Shown piece after piece: positions 41,696 to 50,813 of a stretch of 64,000 bases of DNA (its first letter is position 1; each line of letters opens with the position of its first letter). Made by a program: the position numbers and the translations under genes. Where the stretch lies: the NCBI GenBank assembly GCA_000381625.1, contig KB906767.1, positions 252,729 through 316,728 on the forward strand, read 5' to 3'. The notes beneath the pieces are model-generated. The model ran no database searches, had not been told where the DNA came from, and saw only the letters and a list, made by a program, of their open reading frames with translations. The stretch is from Bryobacterales bacterium KBS 96 (GTDB taxonomy: Bacteria > Acidobacteriota > Terriglobia > Bryobacterales > Bryobacteraceae).

Positions 41696-42256
41696 TTACC
41701 GCCACTCCATGCGTTCGCGAAGGCGCTGAATGTGCGCGACGTGATGCCGGGAGTGCCAGGCGTAGAGCGCCAGCGCGCGATCGAGAGTGAAGTCGCCGCG
41801 GCCCGGGATACTGAACACATTCTTGAACTGCTGGTGCGACAGCGAGCGCAGTAAAAGGACCCAACGCGCCTGCAGGCCATCCAGGAAATTCAGCGAAGGC
41901 TCTACCGGCGCCAGTCGCGCGTCCGGCAGTTCGGCCCATTGGCCTTGATCGTAGGCCTTGGTCACGGGTGCATCTTCGGTAAGGGCCAAACGGAACCGTG
42001 CGTAGCCGTTAATATGGCTGTCGGGGAGATGGTGTACCACTTGCCGCACCGTCCAACCGCCAGGGCGATAGGGTGTGTTTAACTGTGAGTCATTCAGGCC
42101 ATGAACGGCTTCCCGGAGCCATCGAGGGAGTGCCTCGAGTTCGTCAATCCAGATTGCGCGTTCGGCCGGTGTGGAGTCGGGTAAAGGGCGGAAGCGGCCC
42201 ACCGGATAGCGCAGATCCTGTTCAAATTCGTTCGAAGTAGGTGCAACTTGGCTCAT
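41696..42256 (-). CDS. YfiT/BstA-like putative metal-dependent transferase (DinB superfamily)
   Basis: A 186-residue protein of the YfiT branch of the DinB superfamily. Features are LRYPVGRF at the start, WTVRQVVHHLPDSHINGYARFRLALTED in the middle, and the C-terminal YAWHSRHHVAHIQRLRERM helix; His residues in HHL and HSRHH form the expected metal triad. Relatives act as bacillithiol-S-transferases or uncharacterised hydrolases. The full-length pattern suggests a functional enzyme. It ends 80 bases before the esterase gene on the same strand. Confidence 0.87.
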   Translation of the reverse strand: MSQVAPTSNEFEQDLRYPVGRFRPLPDSTPAERAIWIDELEALPRWLREAVHGLNDSQLNTPYRPGGWTVRQVVHHLPDSHINGYARFRLALTEDAPVTKAYDQGQWAELPDARLAPVEPSLNFLDGLQARWVLLLRSLSHQQFKNVFSIPGRGDFTLDRALALYAWHSRHHVAHIQRLRERMEWR

Positions 42257-42517
42257 GCTTTACGCTACCGCGCGTGGTCCCGTGCTGAACGGCCAGAGTT
42301 CCGGTCACCAACCCCGCGGCGGCCTCGAAGCGGCTGGGCAAGGCGCTCAAGCTTGCCGAAACAGAGTAAGCCGAATTTAGATAGAAAAAGTTACCAGAGT
42401 GCTGTCGATTTCGCCTCATCGCGTTCGATATTTCCATGAAGCCCCATTCAGCCGGTCGAGACCGCGCGGGATGCCGGCTTCGAAGCCAAAATATCCACAG
42501 AGAAAGAGACAAACCCC

Positions 42518-42985
42518 ATGGAAACAAAACCTACGCACGAACAGGCGCAACTGCATCTCCAAATCTACGAGATGCGACGAGAGGCTCGCCTGCGGCAGGC
42601 GCGCGATTGGTTCTTTAGGAATTACTTCGTGAACACCTTGGACGACGCCATGCGAATTGCCGCGCCAGGAACCGAGGCCGGCGCCTTCGTCATGATGGTG
42701 TTCGGCTATTGGGATCAAGCCTGCGCGTTGCTGAATTATGGTCTACTCCACGAAGACCTGTTTTTTGAGACCAGCGGCGAGTTTTTCGGTGTGTGGGAGC
42801 GCGTCAAACCCACCATCGAGGAGGGGCGGAAACGATTCGCGAATCGGCAGTTCCTTGCGCATTTGGAAAAGGCCGCGAACCGCTATGAAACCTGGATTGA
42901 AGCCCGCTCGCCCGGTCACATCGCCGCAATGCGCGAATTTTCCAAACAGATATCCGCGCAATTAGCAAAACCGGCCACGGTCTGA
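42518..42985 (+). CDS. Conserved protein of unknown function (DUF4760-like)
   Basis: A 155-residue soluble protein. The pattern QLHLQIYEMRREARLRQARDWF followed by ALLNYGLLHEDLFFETSGEFFGVWERVKPTIEE is shared by a group of acidobacterial hypothetical proteins and reminds me of the DUF4760 family. All-helical, with no signal peptide. Its ATG is 16 bases after a weak AGAGA site. No function is known, and a strong hairpin terminator follows. Confidence 0.7.
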   Translation: METKPTHEQAQLHLQIYEMRREARLRQARDWFFRNYFVNTLDDAMRIAAPGTEAGAFVMMVFGYWDQACALLNYGLLHEDLFFETSGEFFGVWERVKPTIEEGRKRFANRQFLAHLEKAANRYETWIEARSPGHIAAMREFSKQISAQLAKPATV

Positions 42986-43009
42986 TGGCGCGAGCCGTCC
43001 AAAAATAGG

Positions 43010-43044
43010 AAGGCCGTCCTGAACATCTCAGACAGGACGGCCTT
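43010..43044. terminator. Bidirectional terminator with a perfect 12-bp stem
   Basis: AAGGCCGTCCTG, an 11-base loop, and CAGGACGGCCTT pair perfectly between the convergent unknown gene (stop 42985) and the cold-shock gene (stop side 43064). Short A/T runs flank both sides. Confidence 0.75.
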
Positions 43045-43063
43045 GCTCTACGCTGGATTGTAT

Positions 43064-43267
43064 CTAAGGACGGGCTACGTTCTCCGCCTGAAGGCCCTTA
43101 GGCCCTCGCTTCACTTCGAACTCCACTTCTGCGCCTTCCTCCAAAGTGCGATATCCACTCATCTGGATCGCGGAGAAATGCACGAAGACATCATCGCCGT
43201 TCGAGCGCTGGATAAATCCATAGCCCTTGGCGGCGTTAAACCATTTCACTACACCTTTTTCTCTCAC
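43064..43267 (-). CDS. Cold-shock DNA/RNA-binding protein
   Basis: A 67-residue CspA-type protein: [30 protein letters not shown] contains the RNP1 (KGYGFI) and RNP2 (VFVHF) motifs, followed by [22 protein letters not shown]. It binds single-stranded nucleic acid and helps resolve mRNA structure. I choose the GTG at 43267 because AGGAG lies seven bases upstream; the longer open frame to 43315 contains no family match. The region upstream (to 43540) is gene-free and holds a hairpin (43337-43369), in keeping with the long structured leaders of cold-shock mRNAs. Confidence 0.93.
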   Translation of the reverse strand: MREKGVVKWFNAAKGYGFIQRSNGDDVFVHFSAIQMSGYRTLEEGAEVEFEVKRGPKGLQAENVARP

Positions 43268-43336
43268 TACTAATCTCCTGTGAATGATGCGATACAGTAG
43301 ACCCGCCGGGTCCAAAGGCGCAATTCACAGAAGGCG

Positions 43337-43369
43337 ACAAGCCCTCCGTGAATCGAGCTTCGGGCTTGT
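43337..43369. promoter_or_regulatory. Hairpin in the upstream region of the cold-shock gene
   Basis: ACAAGCCC and GGGCTTGT form an 8-bp stem with a 17-base loop, 70 bases before the GTG start. It may be part of the 5' leader or a terminator of upstream transcription; which one is unknown. Confidence 0.3.
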
Positions 43370-43539
43370 TGGGTACAACCAGCTTGCATCGGAAAATCTG
43401 CCCTATAATCTACCAGATCGCAAGTACGACGGCAAGCAAAATCATTGAGACCGTTACCTTTACGTCAAAAAGGAGTCGATCTCAAATGGGATGAAAGACG
43501 ACCCGGCCACCATGAGACTTATTGAAGTCTGTCGTCTCC

Positions 43540-45024
43540 TTAATGGGAAATCGCGTCCGCTGGCTTCATCTCCGCTCGTGTGATGACGTCCAGGGGAAGA
43601 GTAATGCTTCCTATGCCGCCGGAGGCCTCCTCGCGAACGCTTGCTCGTAACCAGCGGCTGTTTTCCAGAACTTTGACAGGCAAATCGAGTTGCATTCCGG
43701 TTCCAGTCGCGCTCGCGAGCACGGCGCCGTTGTCTTCGTCCGTTACGGTAAGCCGCCATCGGGCTTTAATGCCGCCAGGGCTGGAATTCTCCCCGAAGCG
43801 CCGAACCTGCAAAAGCAACGTCCCATCCGGGTTCGTAGAGACGCGAACCAAGATCCCTATCTCCGGGTTATCAAACAGCGTATCCGGCGAGCAGGAACGC
43901 GAGACTTGGGCGAAGTAGCCGCGGTTGTACATCGAGTTCAATCCGCGCTGCCGCAATCGGACGCGCAGCTTGTGATAGCTGCCGTCCAACTCGTCCGCTG
44001 GAACCTCGAAACCGAGTTGATACGAGCGCTGGGTGGCGCGCATCGTATCGACGATTGCTTCGGCTAGTTCGGGTCTGTTCACGATGGTTTTGCCACCCGT
44101 CGCGTCCGCGATTGCGTTCATGCCTCGCACGAAATCGCGTTTGTTAATAGCGCGTGCGCTTATTGCGGTGGCGGGTGGGACGGGTTGAAAAGGCAGAGGG
44201 GGAACGGGACTCCGTACGTCTACCGGAAACACGGCCACACTCGAAGCTTCAAGAGCACGCGCTGCCGCCATCGCCGCCGTATTCACCTCCGTGAGCTTCC
44301 CGTACGGAAATAGACTTGGGAAATACGCCGAAACCCAAAACAGATTTTTGCGCCCTGGATAGCGGCTCATCTGACACGCGAGTCGCTCCAGCGCCTCATA
44401 GGTGGAACTATCCGCCGGCAGCGACGCCGGTACGATGCGAATCCGCTTATAGTCGAGGCTCCACTTGTTCGCGTTTACATCGCGAACCATGGCCTCCGGC
44501 GCAATCGCGGCCAGCAGGTGCTCACGGTTGCCAGTGAATTCGTGCCGCAGAAATAATCCATCTTGCCGCAATTGATACACGGCAACCTGCTCTTCCGGGC
44601 CGAGCAGCGCGGCGACTCGCGCCATCTGGCTGATGCTCCACGGCTGATATTCCGGGCCGGTGTCTTTCGTATCCAATAGAATCACCGTGGCGGGCCGGTT
44701 TGCGCCATCTTCTGCGCGTGGCCGATTCGAGATCCAATAGCCGCCGGCAGCCCGGTTCCGCAATAGCTTCCCGGGAGGGCGAAATGCGTTGAACGTGGAA
44801 ATGACCCGTTGTTTGCCGTTATCTGCCAGCGAAAAATCGCCGCGCTTCAAGCCAGTGACGGCATGTCCCTCTTGATCGGATACGACTGCGTTTACCGTGA
44901 CAAGTCGATGGCTAGAATCGGCCGCAGCCGACGTGCCTGGCAACTCCGGGCCGGAAAACAGCACCAAGCAGAGCAAAACTGCTCGTTGGATGCACTGGCG
45001 TTCTTGGGAACTGTTGCGGCTCAA
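43540..45024 (-). CDS. Acidobacterial VWFA-related exported protein
   Basis: A 494-residue protein of the acidobacterial VWFA-related family. A hydrophobic segment (RAVLLCLVLFSG) marks the signal peptide. SSHRLVTVNAVVSDQEGHAVTGLKRGDFSLADNGKQRVISTF opens the characteristic beta-rich domain, followed by TVILLDTKDTG in the von Willebrand A fold where a metal-binding DxSxS-like motif would sit, and GRKNLFWVSAYFP. The C-terminal 100 residues are a further beta domain. The function is unknown; these proteins are exported and numerous in this phylum. No operon partner is evident. Confidence 0.83.
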   Translation of the reverse strand: MSRNSSQERQCIQRAVLLCLVLFSGPELPGTSAAADSSHRLVTVNAVVSDQEGHAVTGLKRGDFSLADNGKQRVISTFNAFRPPGKLLRNRAAGGYWISNRPRAEDGANRPATVILLDTKDTGPEYQPWSISQMARVAALLGPEEQVAVYQLRQDGLFLRHEFTGNREHLLAAIAPEAMVRDVNANKWSLDYKRIRIVPASLPADSSTYEALERLACQMSRYPGRKNLFWVSAYFPSLFPYGKLTEVNTAAMAAARALEASSVAVFPVDVRSPVPPLPFQPVPPATAISARAINKRDFVRGMNAIADATGGKTIVNRPELAEAIVDTMRATQRSYQLGFEVPADELDGSYHKLRVRLRQRGLNSMYNRGYFAQVSRSCSPDTLFDNPEIGILVRVSTNPDGTLLLQVRRFGENSSPGGIKARWRLTVTDEDNGAVLASATGTGMQLDLPVKVLENSRWLRASVREEASGGIGSITLPLDVITRAEMKPADAISH

Positions 45025-45127
45025 TCGATTCGCGAACCAGCATAGCGAATTCCGCGCACGCGGCTACTCGCGGCCTCTGGGTCGAACACAGCAAGCCGCC
45101 GCAGGCTCTTACGATAGCGAACAGGTA

Positions 45128-45814
45128 TTAAGCTGTTTTAACATTCACCGCTGTTCCGGTCCGTGCGCGCGCGCTACGGAGGGATGCGGGTGAGGGGATT
45201 GTCAGCAGACGGCGCGACAGCTTAATAAGACCCTCACGCTCTAACTGGTTCAGGGTGGTTGAAGTTGTTTCCCTGGTTGCGCCGATCAGATCCGCCAATT
45301 CGGCTTGAGTGATAGGCAATTGATAGCCATCCGTTTGGTTAGTGGGGCTCACAAGGTTAGAAAGATCGGCGAGGTAGTGCAGAATCCGATATTCCACGTC
45401 GTGAAGACAAAGTAACTCCACTTTATCCGCTAGCATCTGGCGGCGGTGGAGCAAAAACTCAATCACCGCATAGGCCAGTTCGCCGTTCTGAGTCAATACA
45501 CGGCGCAAGGTGTCGCGCGGAATTCGATACAGCGATGCGGCGGACAGGACCTCCGCATCTCCTTGATAACTAGCCTCATCCGACGACATGACTTCTTCGC
45601 CGATTAGGTCGCCGGCGCCGCAAATCGACAGAATAATCCGTTCGCCGGCATCGTTTGTACGGGTTAGCTTTACAAGGCCATCGTCGATGAAATACAAAGC
45701 ATCCGCAGGTTGGCCCTGTGTGAATAATGATGTGAATCGCCGGAGCGATGAAAGCCGGGTCGCTTCGGGTAACGAAAGTAGTTGCGATCTTAGAACTTGC
45801 AGTAATGCGCTCAC
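45128..45814 (-). CDS. Crp/Fnr-family transcriptional regulator
   Basis: A 228-residue regulator with a cyclic-nucleotide-binding-like N-terminal domain (SLFTQGQPADALYFIDDGLVKL, GDLIGEEVMSS) and a C-terminal Crp-type helix-turn-helix, ITQAELADLIGATRETTSTTLNQLEREGLI. The N-terminal [4Fe-4S] cysteines of Fnr are absent, and the cAMP phosphate-binding Arg/Ser pattern is not obvious, so the effector is uncertain. The gene is solitary, between the VWFA-related gene and the aromatic amino-acid operon. Confidence 0.9.
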   Translation of the reverse strand: MSALLQVLRSQLLSLPEATRLSSLRRFTSLFTQGQPADALYFIDDGLVKLTRTNDAGERIILSICGAGDLIGEEVMSSDEASYQGDAEVLSAASLYRIPRDTLRRVLTQNGELAYAVIEFLLHRRQMLADKVELLCLHDVEYRILHYLADLSNLVSPTNQTDGYQLPITQAELADLIGATRETTSTTLNQLEREGLIKLSRRLLTIPSPASLRSARARTGTAVNVKTA

Positions 45815-45914
45815 GCTAGTACATCCCCTCGGTTCCTCCGATTATAGGCACTCGTGAAACCAATTCATAGGAAAAAAACTACTATCTAGCGTTGCTAGCG
45901 GACTCAGAAAGAGG

Positions 45915-46754
45915 TTAGGAGGGACGCTTACGTATAGTACTAGCGAAGCTTTTCGCCGACGAAAATAGCTCGCCAAGGTTATTTGTCTCAACGGCTTTCC
46001 GGACACAACGAAGTTGCTCTTGGAATTCATCCAGCGCCTCCAAGGCCGGTTCGCGGTTTTCCGCAAGGATACTCGCCCATAGAGCTTCGGAACTTAGCGC
46101 GAGGCGTGTCATATCCAGCAACCCGGGGCCGAAAATTTCCTGTAGATGGCCTTTTTCCTGGTGGGCCAAAGTGCTTGCGAGCGCGGTAGATATGAGCTGC
46201 GGCAGATGAGATGTAAACGCAACCGTCCGGTCGTGCTCGTGCGCATCAAGTTCAACGATATTTGCGCCAATACGCCCGAGCAGATCGCGAAACGCGGCGC
46301 CGTGCGGAGAAGGCGGACCAGAGGGCGGAGCCAGGATGTAGGGCCTGCCGCAGAAGAGATTCGCATCGGCGGCTTCAGCTCCGCTCTTTTCTTTTCCCGC
46401 CATGGGGTGGCCGCCTATAAATTCCGTGTGTGGGAGGCATTCGGCTGCTTTGCGCACAATTGTGACTTTAGTACTGCCGGCGTCGGTCACTAGTGTTCCG
46501 GGGGCGACCAGCGGCCCCACTCGCGGAATAGTGGACAGTATCCGGTCCACGGGCTGCGACAAATAAATAAGATCCGCTCGACGGCACGCCTCTTCGAGCG
46601 CGGCGCTATCGGAGATCGCGCCTAGTTTCCGGGCTGCCGAAAGCGCTTCCGAAGAGCTGACCCCGACGATTTCGCCCGTAAAGCCGGCTTGCCGGATGGC
46701 GAGCGCGAACGACGCCCCGACGAGTCCTACGCCGACGATCGCTACCGTCTTCAT
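45915..46754 (-). CDS. tyrA: Prephenate dehydrogenase
   Basis: A 279-residue TyrA: VAIVGVGLVGASFALAI is the NAD(P)-binding motif, followed by LIYLSQPVDRI, TDAGSTKVTIV and IGGHPMAGKEKSGAEAADANLF, with prephenate-binding His in GGHPMAG. It oxidatively decarboxylates prephenate to 4-hydroxyphenylpyruvate for tyrosine synthesis. There is no fused chorismate mutase; a separate chorismate mutase gene is in the same operon. Six bases separate it from the preceding DAHP synthase gene. It is the last gene of the operon. Confidence 0.93.
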   Translation of the reverse strand: MKTVAIVGVGLVGASFALAIRQAGFTGEIVGVSSSEALSAARKLGAISDSAALEEACRRADLIYLSQPVDRILSTIPRVGPLVAPGTLVTDAGSTKVTIVRKAAECLPHTEFIGGHPMAGKEKSGAEAADANLFCGRPYILAPPSGPPSPHGAAFRDLLGRIGANIVELDAHEHDRTVAFTSHLPQLISTALASTLAHQEKGHLQEIFGPGLLDMTRLALSSEALWASILAENREPALEALDEFQEQLRCVRKAVETNNLGELFSSAKSFASTIRKRPS

Positions 46755-46760
46755 GAAGCG

Positions 46761-47774
46761 TCAGGCCGTACGTCCTATTGCGCCCGCTATGGCGCGAACC
46801 TGCCGCATCATCTCAGTAAATTGCTCGGGGCGCAACGTTTGCGCGCCATCGCTGACGGCGTGATCCGGATCGTGGTGTACTTCGATAATCAGACCGTCCG
46901 CTCCGGCCGCCACCGCCGCCCTCGCCATGGGAACGACATAGTCCCGCTTTCCGGTGCCGTGCGACGGGTCCCCAATGACGGGCAGGTGAGTCAATCGCTT
47001 CAGGACTGGAAACGCGGATACGTCGAACGTGTTGCGTGTCTGTGTTTCGAACGTGCGAATACCGCGTTCGCACAGGATCACCTCATAGTTCCCGCCGGAA
47101 AGGATGTATTCCGCGGAAAGCAGCACTTCCTCGATGGTTGCTGAAATGCCCCGTTTCAGCAAAACGGGTTTCCGGATGCCCCCCAGTTCGCGGAGCAGAT
47201 TGAAATTCTGCATGTTACGCGCGCCCACCTGGAGAATATCGGCATAGTCCACGAGCAGTGGAACCTGCGTCCGATCCATCACCTCGCTGACGACCAGCAG
47301 CCCATGACGGTCGGCCGCCTGCCGCATGATTTTCAGGCCGTCTTCCCCTAGGCCTTGAAAGCTGTAAGGCGAACTGCGCGGTTTGAATGCGCCGCCTCGG
47401 ATCACCTGGGCCCCGGCGTTCGACACAATCTGCGCGGCACACTCGATCTGTTCCTCGGTTTCCACGCTGCAGGGTCCCGCCATCGTGACCACTTTGTTGC
47501 CGCCGATTTCAACTCCGCCAATCTTCACAACCGTGCCGGCCGGCTTGAAATGGCGGCTGGCCAGCTTATAGGGGGAGACGATGCGATGGCACTCTTTGAC
47601 GCCCGCCATCACCTCAAAATTGGCCGGGTCGAAATCATCCACCGGGCCGACGCCGCCGAGCACCGTGTGCTGAACTCCTGTCGACCGGTGCACTGTGAAG
47701 CCCATCCCCACCAGGCGATCGATCACCGCCTGTACTTGCGCCTCCGGGGCGTCCTCCTGCATAACAACTAGCAT
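46761..47774 (-). CDS. aroF: DAHP synthase, type I-beta with N-terminal regulatory domain
   Basis: A 337-residue 3-deoxy-7-phosphoheptulonate synthase, the first committed step of the shikimate pathway. An N-terminal ferredoxin-like domain of about 70 residues ([20 protein letters not shown]) is typical of I-beta enzymes such as that of Thermotoga, and often mediates inhibition. The barrel shows [55 protein letters not shown] and [16 protein letters not shown], with metal and PEP sites. Its presence inside the Trp/Tyr operon links flux entry with both branches. Gene symbol assigned by function; aroG would be equivalent. Confidence 0.93.
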   Translation of the reverse strand: MLVVMQEDAPEAQVQAVIDRLVGMGFTVHRSTGVQHTVLGGVGPVDDFDPANFEVMAGVKECHRIVSPYKLASRHFKPAGTVVKIGGVEIGGNKVVTMAGPCSVETEEQIECAAQIVSNAGAQVIRGGAFKPRSSPYSFQGLGEDGLKIMRQAADRHGLLVVSEVMDRTQVPLLVDYADILQVGARNMQNFNLLRELGGIRKPVLLKRGISATIEEVLLSAEYILSGGNYEVILCERGIRTFETQTRNTFDVSAFPVLKRLTHLPVIGDPSHGTGKRDYVVPMARAAVAAGADGLIIEVHHDPDHAVSDGAQTLRPEQFTEMMRQVRAIAGAIGRTA

Positions 47775-47810
47775 GTAATCCTAATAATCCTTTGCAAACT
47801 GAGCGGCGCT

Positions 47811-48131
47811 TTACCCCTGCGTGCCCGAATTCCCATCCGCATTCCGCTCGAGCATTTTCAGCTTCTGCACGTTGCGCATCTCGTCGATGATGCGCTCGAA
47901 TAACCGCTTCACGGCTTCGCCAGGCAGTGGGCCATGGTTGTTGTTCAGTACGTTCGCGAACACCTGGTCCTCGCGGCGCGGCTCATAAATCGGCAGTGTC
48001 AGTGACTGCTTGATGCGTCCAATTTCTTCGACGATGGCGGTGCGTTGATTCAGCAGTTCGAGTAACCGCAGATCCACGGCGTCGATCCGCTCTCTGCATC
48101 GCGCCAGATCCTCAATACGGTATTCGCTCAC
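47811..48131 (-). CDS. Chorismate mutase (AroQ type)
   Basis: A 106-residue single-domain AroQ chorismate mutase, converting chorismate to prephenate. LARCRERIDAVDLRLLELLNQRTAIVEEIGRIKQSL is the first helix with the catalytic Arg/Lys pattern, followed by PIYEPRREDQVF and GEAVKRLFERIIDEMRN. It is a free-standing mutase with no prephenate dehydratase or DAHP synthase domain. Its start overlaps the end of trpA by four bases, and the DAHP synthase gene follows after 36 bases, so these are one transcript. Confidence 0.92.
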   Translation of the reverse strand: MSEYRIEDLARCRERIDAVDLRLLELLNQRTAIVEEIGRIKQSLTLPIYEPRREDQVFANVLNNNHGPLPGEAVKRLFERIIDEMRNVQKLKMLERNADGNSGTQG

Positions 48132-48952
48132 AAGCGCGGCTCCCGCAGCGGTGACGTCAGCTTTCGTGTGAAAGCTTCCACAGCGGAAGGCGCATCGCCG
48201 GCCTTGAGGTTCGCCTCAATCGTTTTCACAATCGCACTGCCCACTACGATTCCGTCCGCAAACCGCGCCACCTCCGATACGTGTTCCGGGCGGCTGATAC
48301 CGAAACCCACCGCCAACGGAAGCGCCGTATGGCGTCGCATGCGCCGGATTAGCGGAATTGCCTGCTCGGAAAGCGAGGACTGCTCGCCGGTTACGCCGGT
48401 CCGGGAGACGAGATATACGAAACCGGACGAATGCTTTCCGACCAGTTCCAGCCGGCGTTCGCTGCTGGTGGGCGCCGCCAGAAATACGGTGTCCAGGCCG
48501 TGCCCGCGCAGTTCCTGGACCGGAGCCTCCGCTTCTTCCACGCTCAAATCGGTTAGCAGAACGCCATCCACCCCTGCCGCGGCGGCCTCCCGCCCCAGCC
48601 GGTCGAATCCGTAATGCAGCACCGGATTGAGGTAGCTGAAGAGCAGCAACGGAATCTGCGATTCCCGGCGAATTTCCCGGACCAGTTCGAGAATCCGCTC
48701 GAGAGTCGTACCGGCGCGCAACGATCGTTCGGAGGCGCGCTGGATTACGGGTCCGTCCGCAATGGGATCGGAGAAGGGAACCCCGAGTTCGATCAGATCC
48801 GCGCCGCCGCGCTCCAGGGCGTGCACCAAGGGAACGGTCGCCTCGGGATTCGGATCTCCGGCCGTCAAATAGGCGATGAACGCCTTTCGCTTCTCGGTCG
48901 CGCACCGCTCAAAAAGCTGGCCGATTCGCGTTGTCGCAATTGTGGTGGACAT
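48128..48952 (-). CDS. trpA: Tryptophan synthase alpha subunit
   Basis: A 274-residue TIM-barrel subunit that cleaves indole-3-glycerol phosphate to indole and glyceraldehyde 3-phosphate. ADLIELGVPFSDPIADGPVIQ holds the catalytic Glu55 and Asp66, and GFVYLVSRTGVTGE and GFGISRPEHV form phosphate-binding loops. Length is normal. It overlaps trpB by a single base upstream and chorismate mutase by four downstream, as expected for a tightly coupled complex that channels indole to the beta subunit. Confidence 0.96.
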   Translation of the reverse strand: MSTTIATTRIGQLFERCATEKRKAFIAYLTAGDPNPEATVPLVHALERGGADLIELGVPFSDPIADGPVIQRASERSLRAGTTLERILELVREIRRESQIPLLLFSYLNPVLHYGFDRLGREAAAAGVDGVLLTDLSVEEAEAPVQELRGHGLDTVFLAAPTSSERRLELVGKHSSGFVYLVSRTGVTGEQSSLSEQAIPLIRRMRRHTALPLAVGFGISRPEHVSEVARFADGIVVGSAIVKTIEANLKAGDAPSAVEAFTRKLTSPLREPRL

Positions 48953-50151
48953 TAAGCGTCAAGCTCCGGCATATTTTCACGATAGATATCGGTGTCCTTG
49001 TCGCCCCGGCCAGACACATTGACTACATACACTTTGCCGGCCTCCGCCGGCGCCCGCCGTATGGCTTCCGCTATGGCGTGGGCCGATTCGAGAGCGGGAA
49101 TAATCCCTTCCGTTCTGGCCAGAGTACTGGCGGCCTTCAGCGCGTCCCCATCGCTCGCCGAGACGTATTCCGCCCGTTGCTGATCGTGCAGCCAGGCATG
49201 CTCGGGACCAATTAGCGCATAATCGAGGCCGGCGGAAATGGAATGCGTAGGGCTGACCTGGCCCGCCTGATCTTGCAGAAGATAGCTATATGCGCCGTGC
49301 AAAACACCGGGAGAACCACCCTGTAAGCGCGCCGCGTGGTCTCCCAGCGTCAGACTCCGGCCGCCGGCCTCCACGCCTACCATGCGAACCGCCGGGTCGC
49401 CGAAGAACGGATAGAACAAGCCAATGGCATTGCTTCCTCCGCCCACGCAAGCAAGAAGCAGGTCCGGCAAACGGCCGATCTGCTCAAGCGATTGGACTCG
49501 TGCTTCGTCGCCGATGACGCGGTGAAAATCGCGCACCATCATAGGATACGGATGCGCGCCGAGCGCGGAACCGAGCAAATAGTGCGTCGTCGATACGTTC
49601 GTCACCCAATCGCGCATGGCTTCGCTCGTGGCGTCCTTCAGCGTTTTGCTTCCAGCTGAAACGCCAACCACTTTCGCGCCCAGAAGACGCATCCGGAAGA
49701 CGTTCAACCGCTGCCGCCGCATGTCTTCCTCGCCCATGTAAACGGTGCAATCGAAGCCAAATAGCGCGCAAACGGTTGCGCTAGCCACGCCGTGCTGGCC
49801 GGCGCCGGTCTCGGCTATAATCCGCTTCTTGCCCATCCGGCGGGCAAGAAGGCCCTGGCCCAGGCAATTGTTGATCTTATGCGCTCCCGTGTGCAGCAGA
49901 TCTTCACGCTTCAGCCAGATTTGCGCGCCGCCGAGTTGCTGCGTCAATCTCTGGGCATAATAAAGCGGGGTCGGCCGGCCTGCATAGTGGCGCAGCAGCA
50001 AGCGCAATTCCGTTTCGAAGTCCGGATCGTTTCGCGCGTCCTGATAGGCCTTTTCCAGCTCTTCCAGTGGCGACATCAGCACTTCGGGAACGTAGCGTCC
50101 GCCATACGGACCGAAATGGCCGAGCGTATCGGGCAGAGAAGTAGTCGTCAT
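48952..50151 (-). CDS. trpB: Tryptophan synthase beta subunit
   Basis: A 399-residue PLP enzyme that joins indole and serine. The PLP lysine is Lys92 in [43 protein letters not shown] and [16 protein letters not shown] are classical motifs, the last being the glycine-rich phosphate loop. Full length compared with the family (about 397). Coupled to trpF by a four-base overlap and to trpA by one base. Cytoplasmic, in an alpha2-beta2 complex. Confidence 0.97.
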   Translation of the reverse strand: MTTTSLPDTLGHFGPYGGRYVPEVLMSPLEELEKAYQDARNDPDFETELRLLLRHYAGRPTPLYYAQRLTQQLGGAQIWLKREDLLHTGAHKINNCLGQGLLARRMGKKRIIAETGAGQHGVASATVCALFGFDCTVYMGEEDMRRQRLNVFRMRLLGAKVVGVSAGSKTLKDATSEAMRDWVTNVSTTHYLLGSALGAHPYPMMVRDFHRVIGDEARVQSLEQIGRLPDLLLACVGGGSNAIGLFYPFFGDPAVRMVGVEAGGRSLTLGDHAARLQGGSPGVLHGAYSYLLQDQAGQVSPTHSISAGLDYALIGPEHAWLHDQQRAEYVSASDGDALKAASTLARTEGIIPALESAHAIAEAIRRAPAEAGKVYVVNVSGRGDKDTDIYRENMPELDA

Positions 50152-50813
50152 AACGAAATTTCCTGTTTTACCGGCGAGGCGCTTCGACGATCACGCGCTT
50201 CGAACGGTTTCCGCGCGGCAGCTACAAATTCACGCACTTTGCGGGCGTCCTTTTTCCCCGGCGACGATTCGATTCGGGAACAGGCATCCACTCCCCAGGG
50301 ATCCACCGCCGCGATGCCTTGCTCCACATTCGAGCCGTCAAGTCCTCCGGCCAGCAGAATGCGTCGTTTCAAACCGGCGGCACGGACCCAGTCGAAGCTC
50401 CTACCGGAACCTCCGAAGCGGTCGGTGGGCGCATCCAGCAGAAAAGCGTCCACATCGATGCCTGAAAGCTGCCCGGGGTCAAAGTTCTCATCGACGGCTA
50501 TAGCCCGCCAGATTCGTAATTGAGGCAGCGGGTTCGGCATTCGGCCGTGGAGCTGGACGACATCGAGGGGAACGTAGCAGGCGGTCTCCGCGATCGATTC
50601 CGCTGTTTCATTGACAAAGACGCCGACCCGGAGAACCGCTGCGGGCAAACTTGCCGCGATGACTTGCGCCTGTTCGACGGTTACGTACCGGGGACTCTTT
50701 CGGTAGAAATTAAACCCCAGGGCAGTAGCGCCGGCCTGCACCGCGTCGCGAGCGTCCTGCTCATTGGTAATTCCGCAGATCTTGATGACGAATTTGGTTT
50801 CGAGTGCCATCAT
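50148..50813 (-). CDS. trpF: Phosphoribosylanthranilate isomerase
   Basis: A 221-residue TIM barrel catalysing the third tryptophan step. [15 protein letters not shown] holds the catalytic general-base Cys (residue 13), and [18 protein letters not shown] carries the catalytic Asp and phosphate loop. VVQLHGRM and [10 protein letters not shown] are further family motifs. A single-function gene, not fused to trpC. Overlaps trpC and trpB by four bases on either side. Confidence 0.95.
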   Translation of the reverse strand: MMALETKFVIKICGITNEQDARDAVQAGATALGFNFYRKSPRYVTVEQAQVIAASLPAAVLRVGVFVNETAESIAETACYVPLDVVQLHGRMPNPLPQLRIWRAIAVDENFDPGQLSGIDVDAFLLDAPTDRFGGSGRSFDWVRAAGLKRRILLAGGLDGSNVEQGIAAVDPWGVDACSRIESSPGKKDARKVREFVAAARKPFEARDRRSASPVKQEISL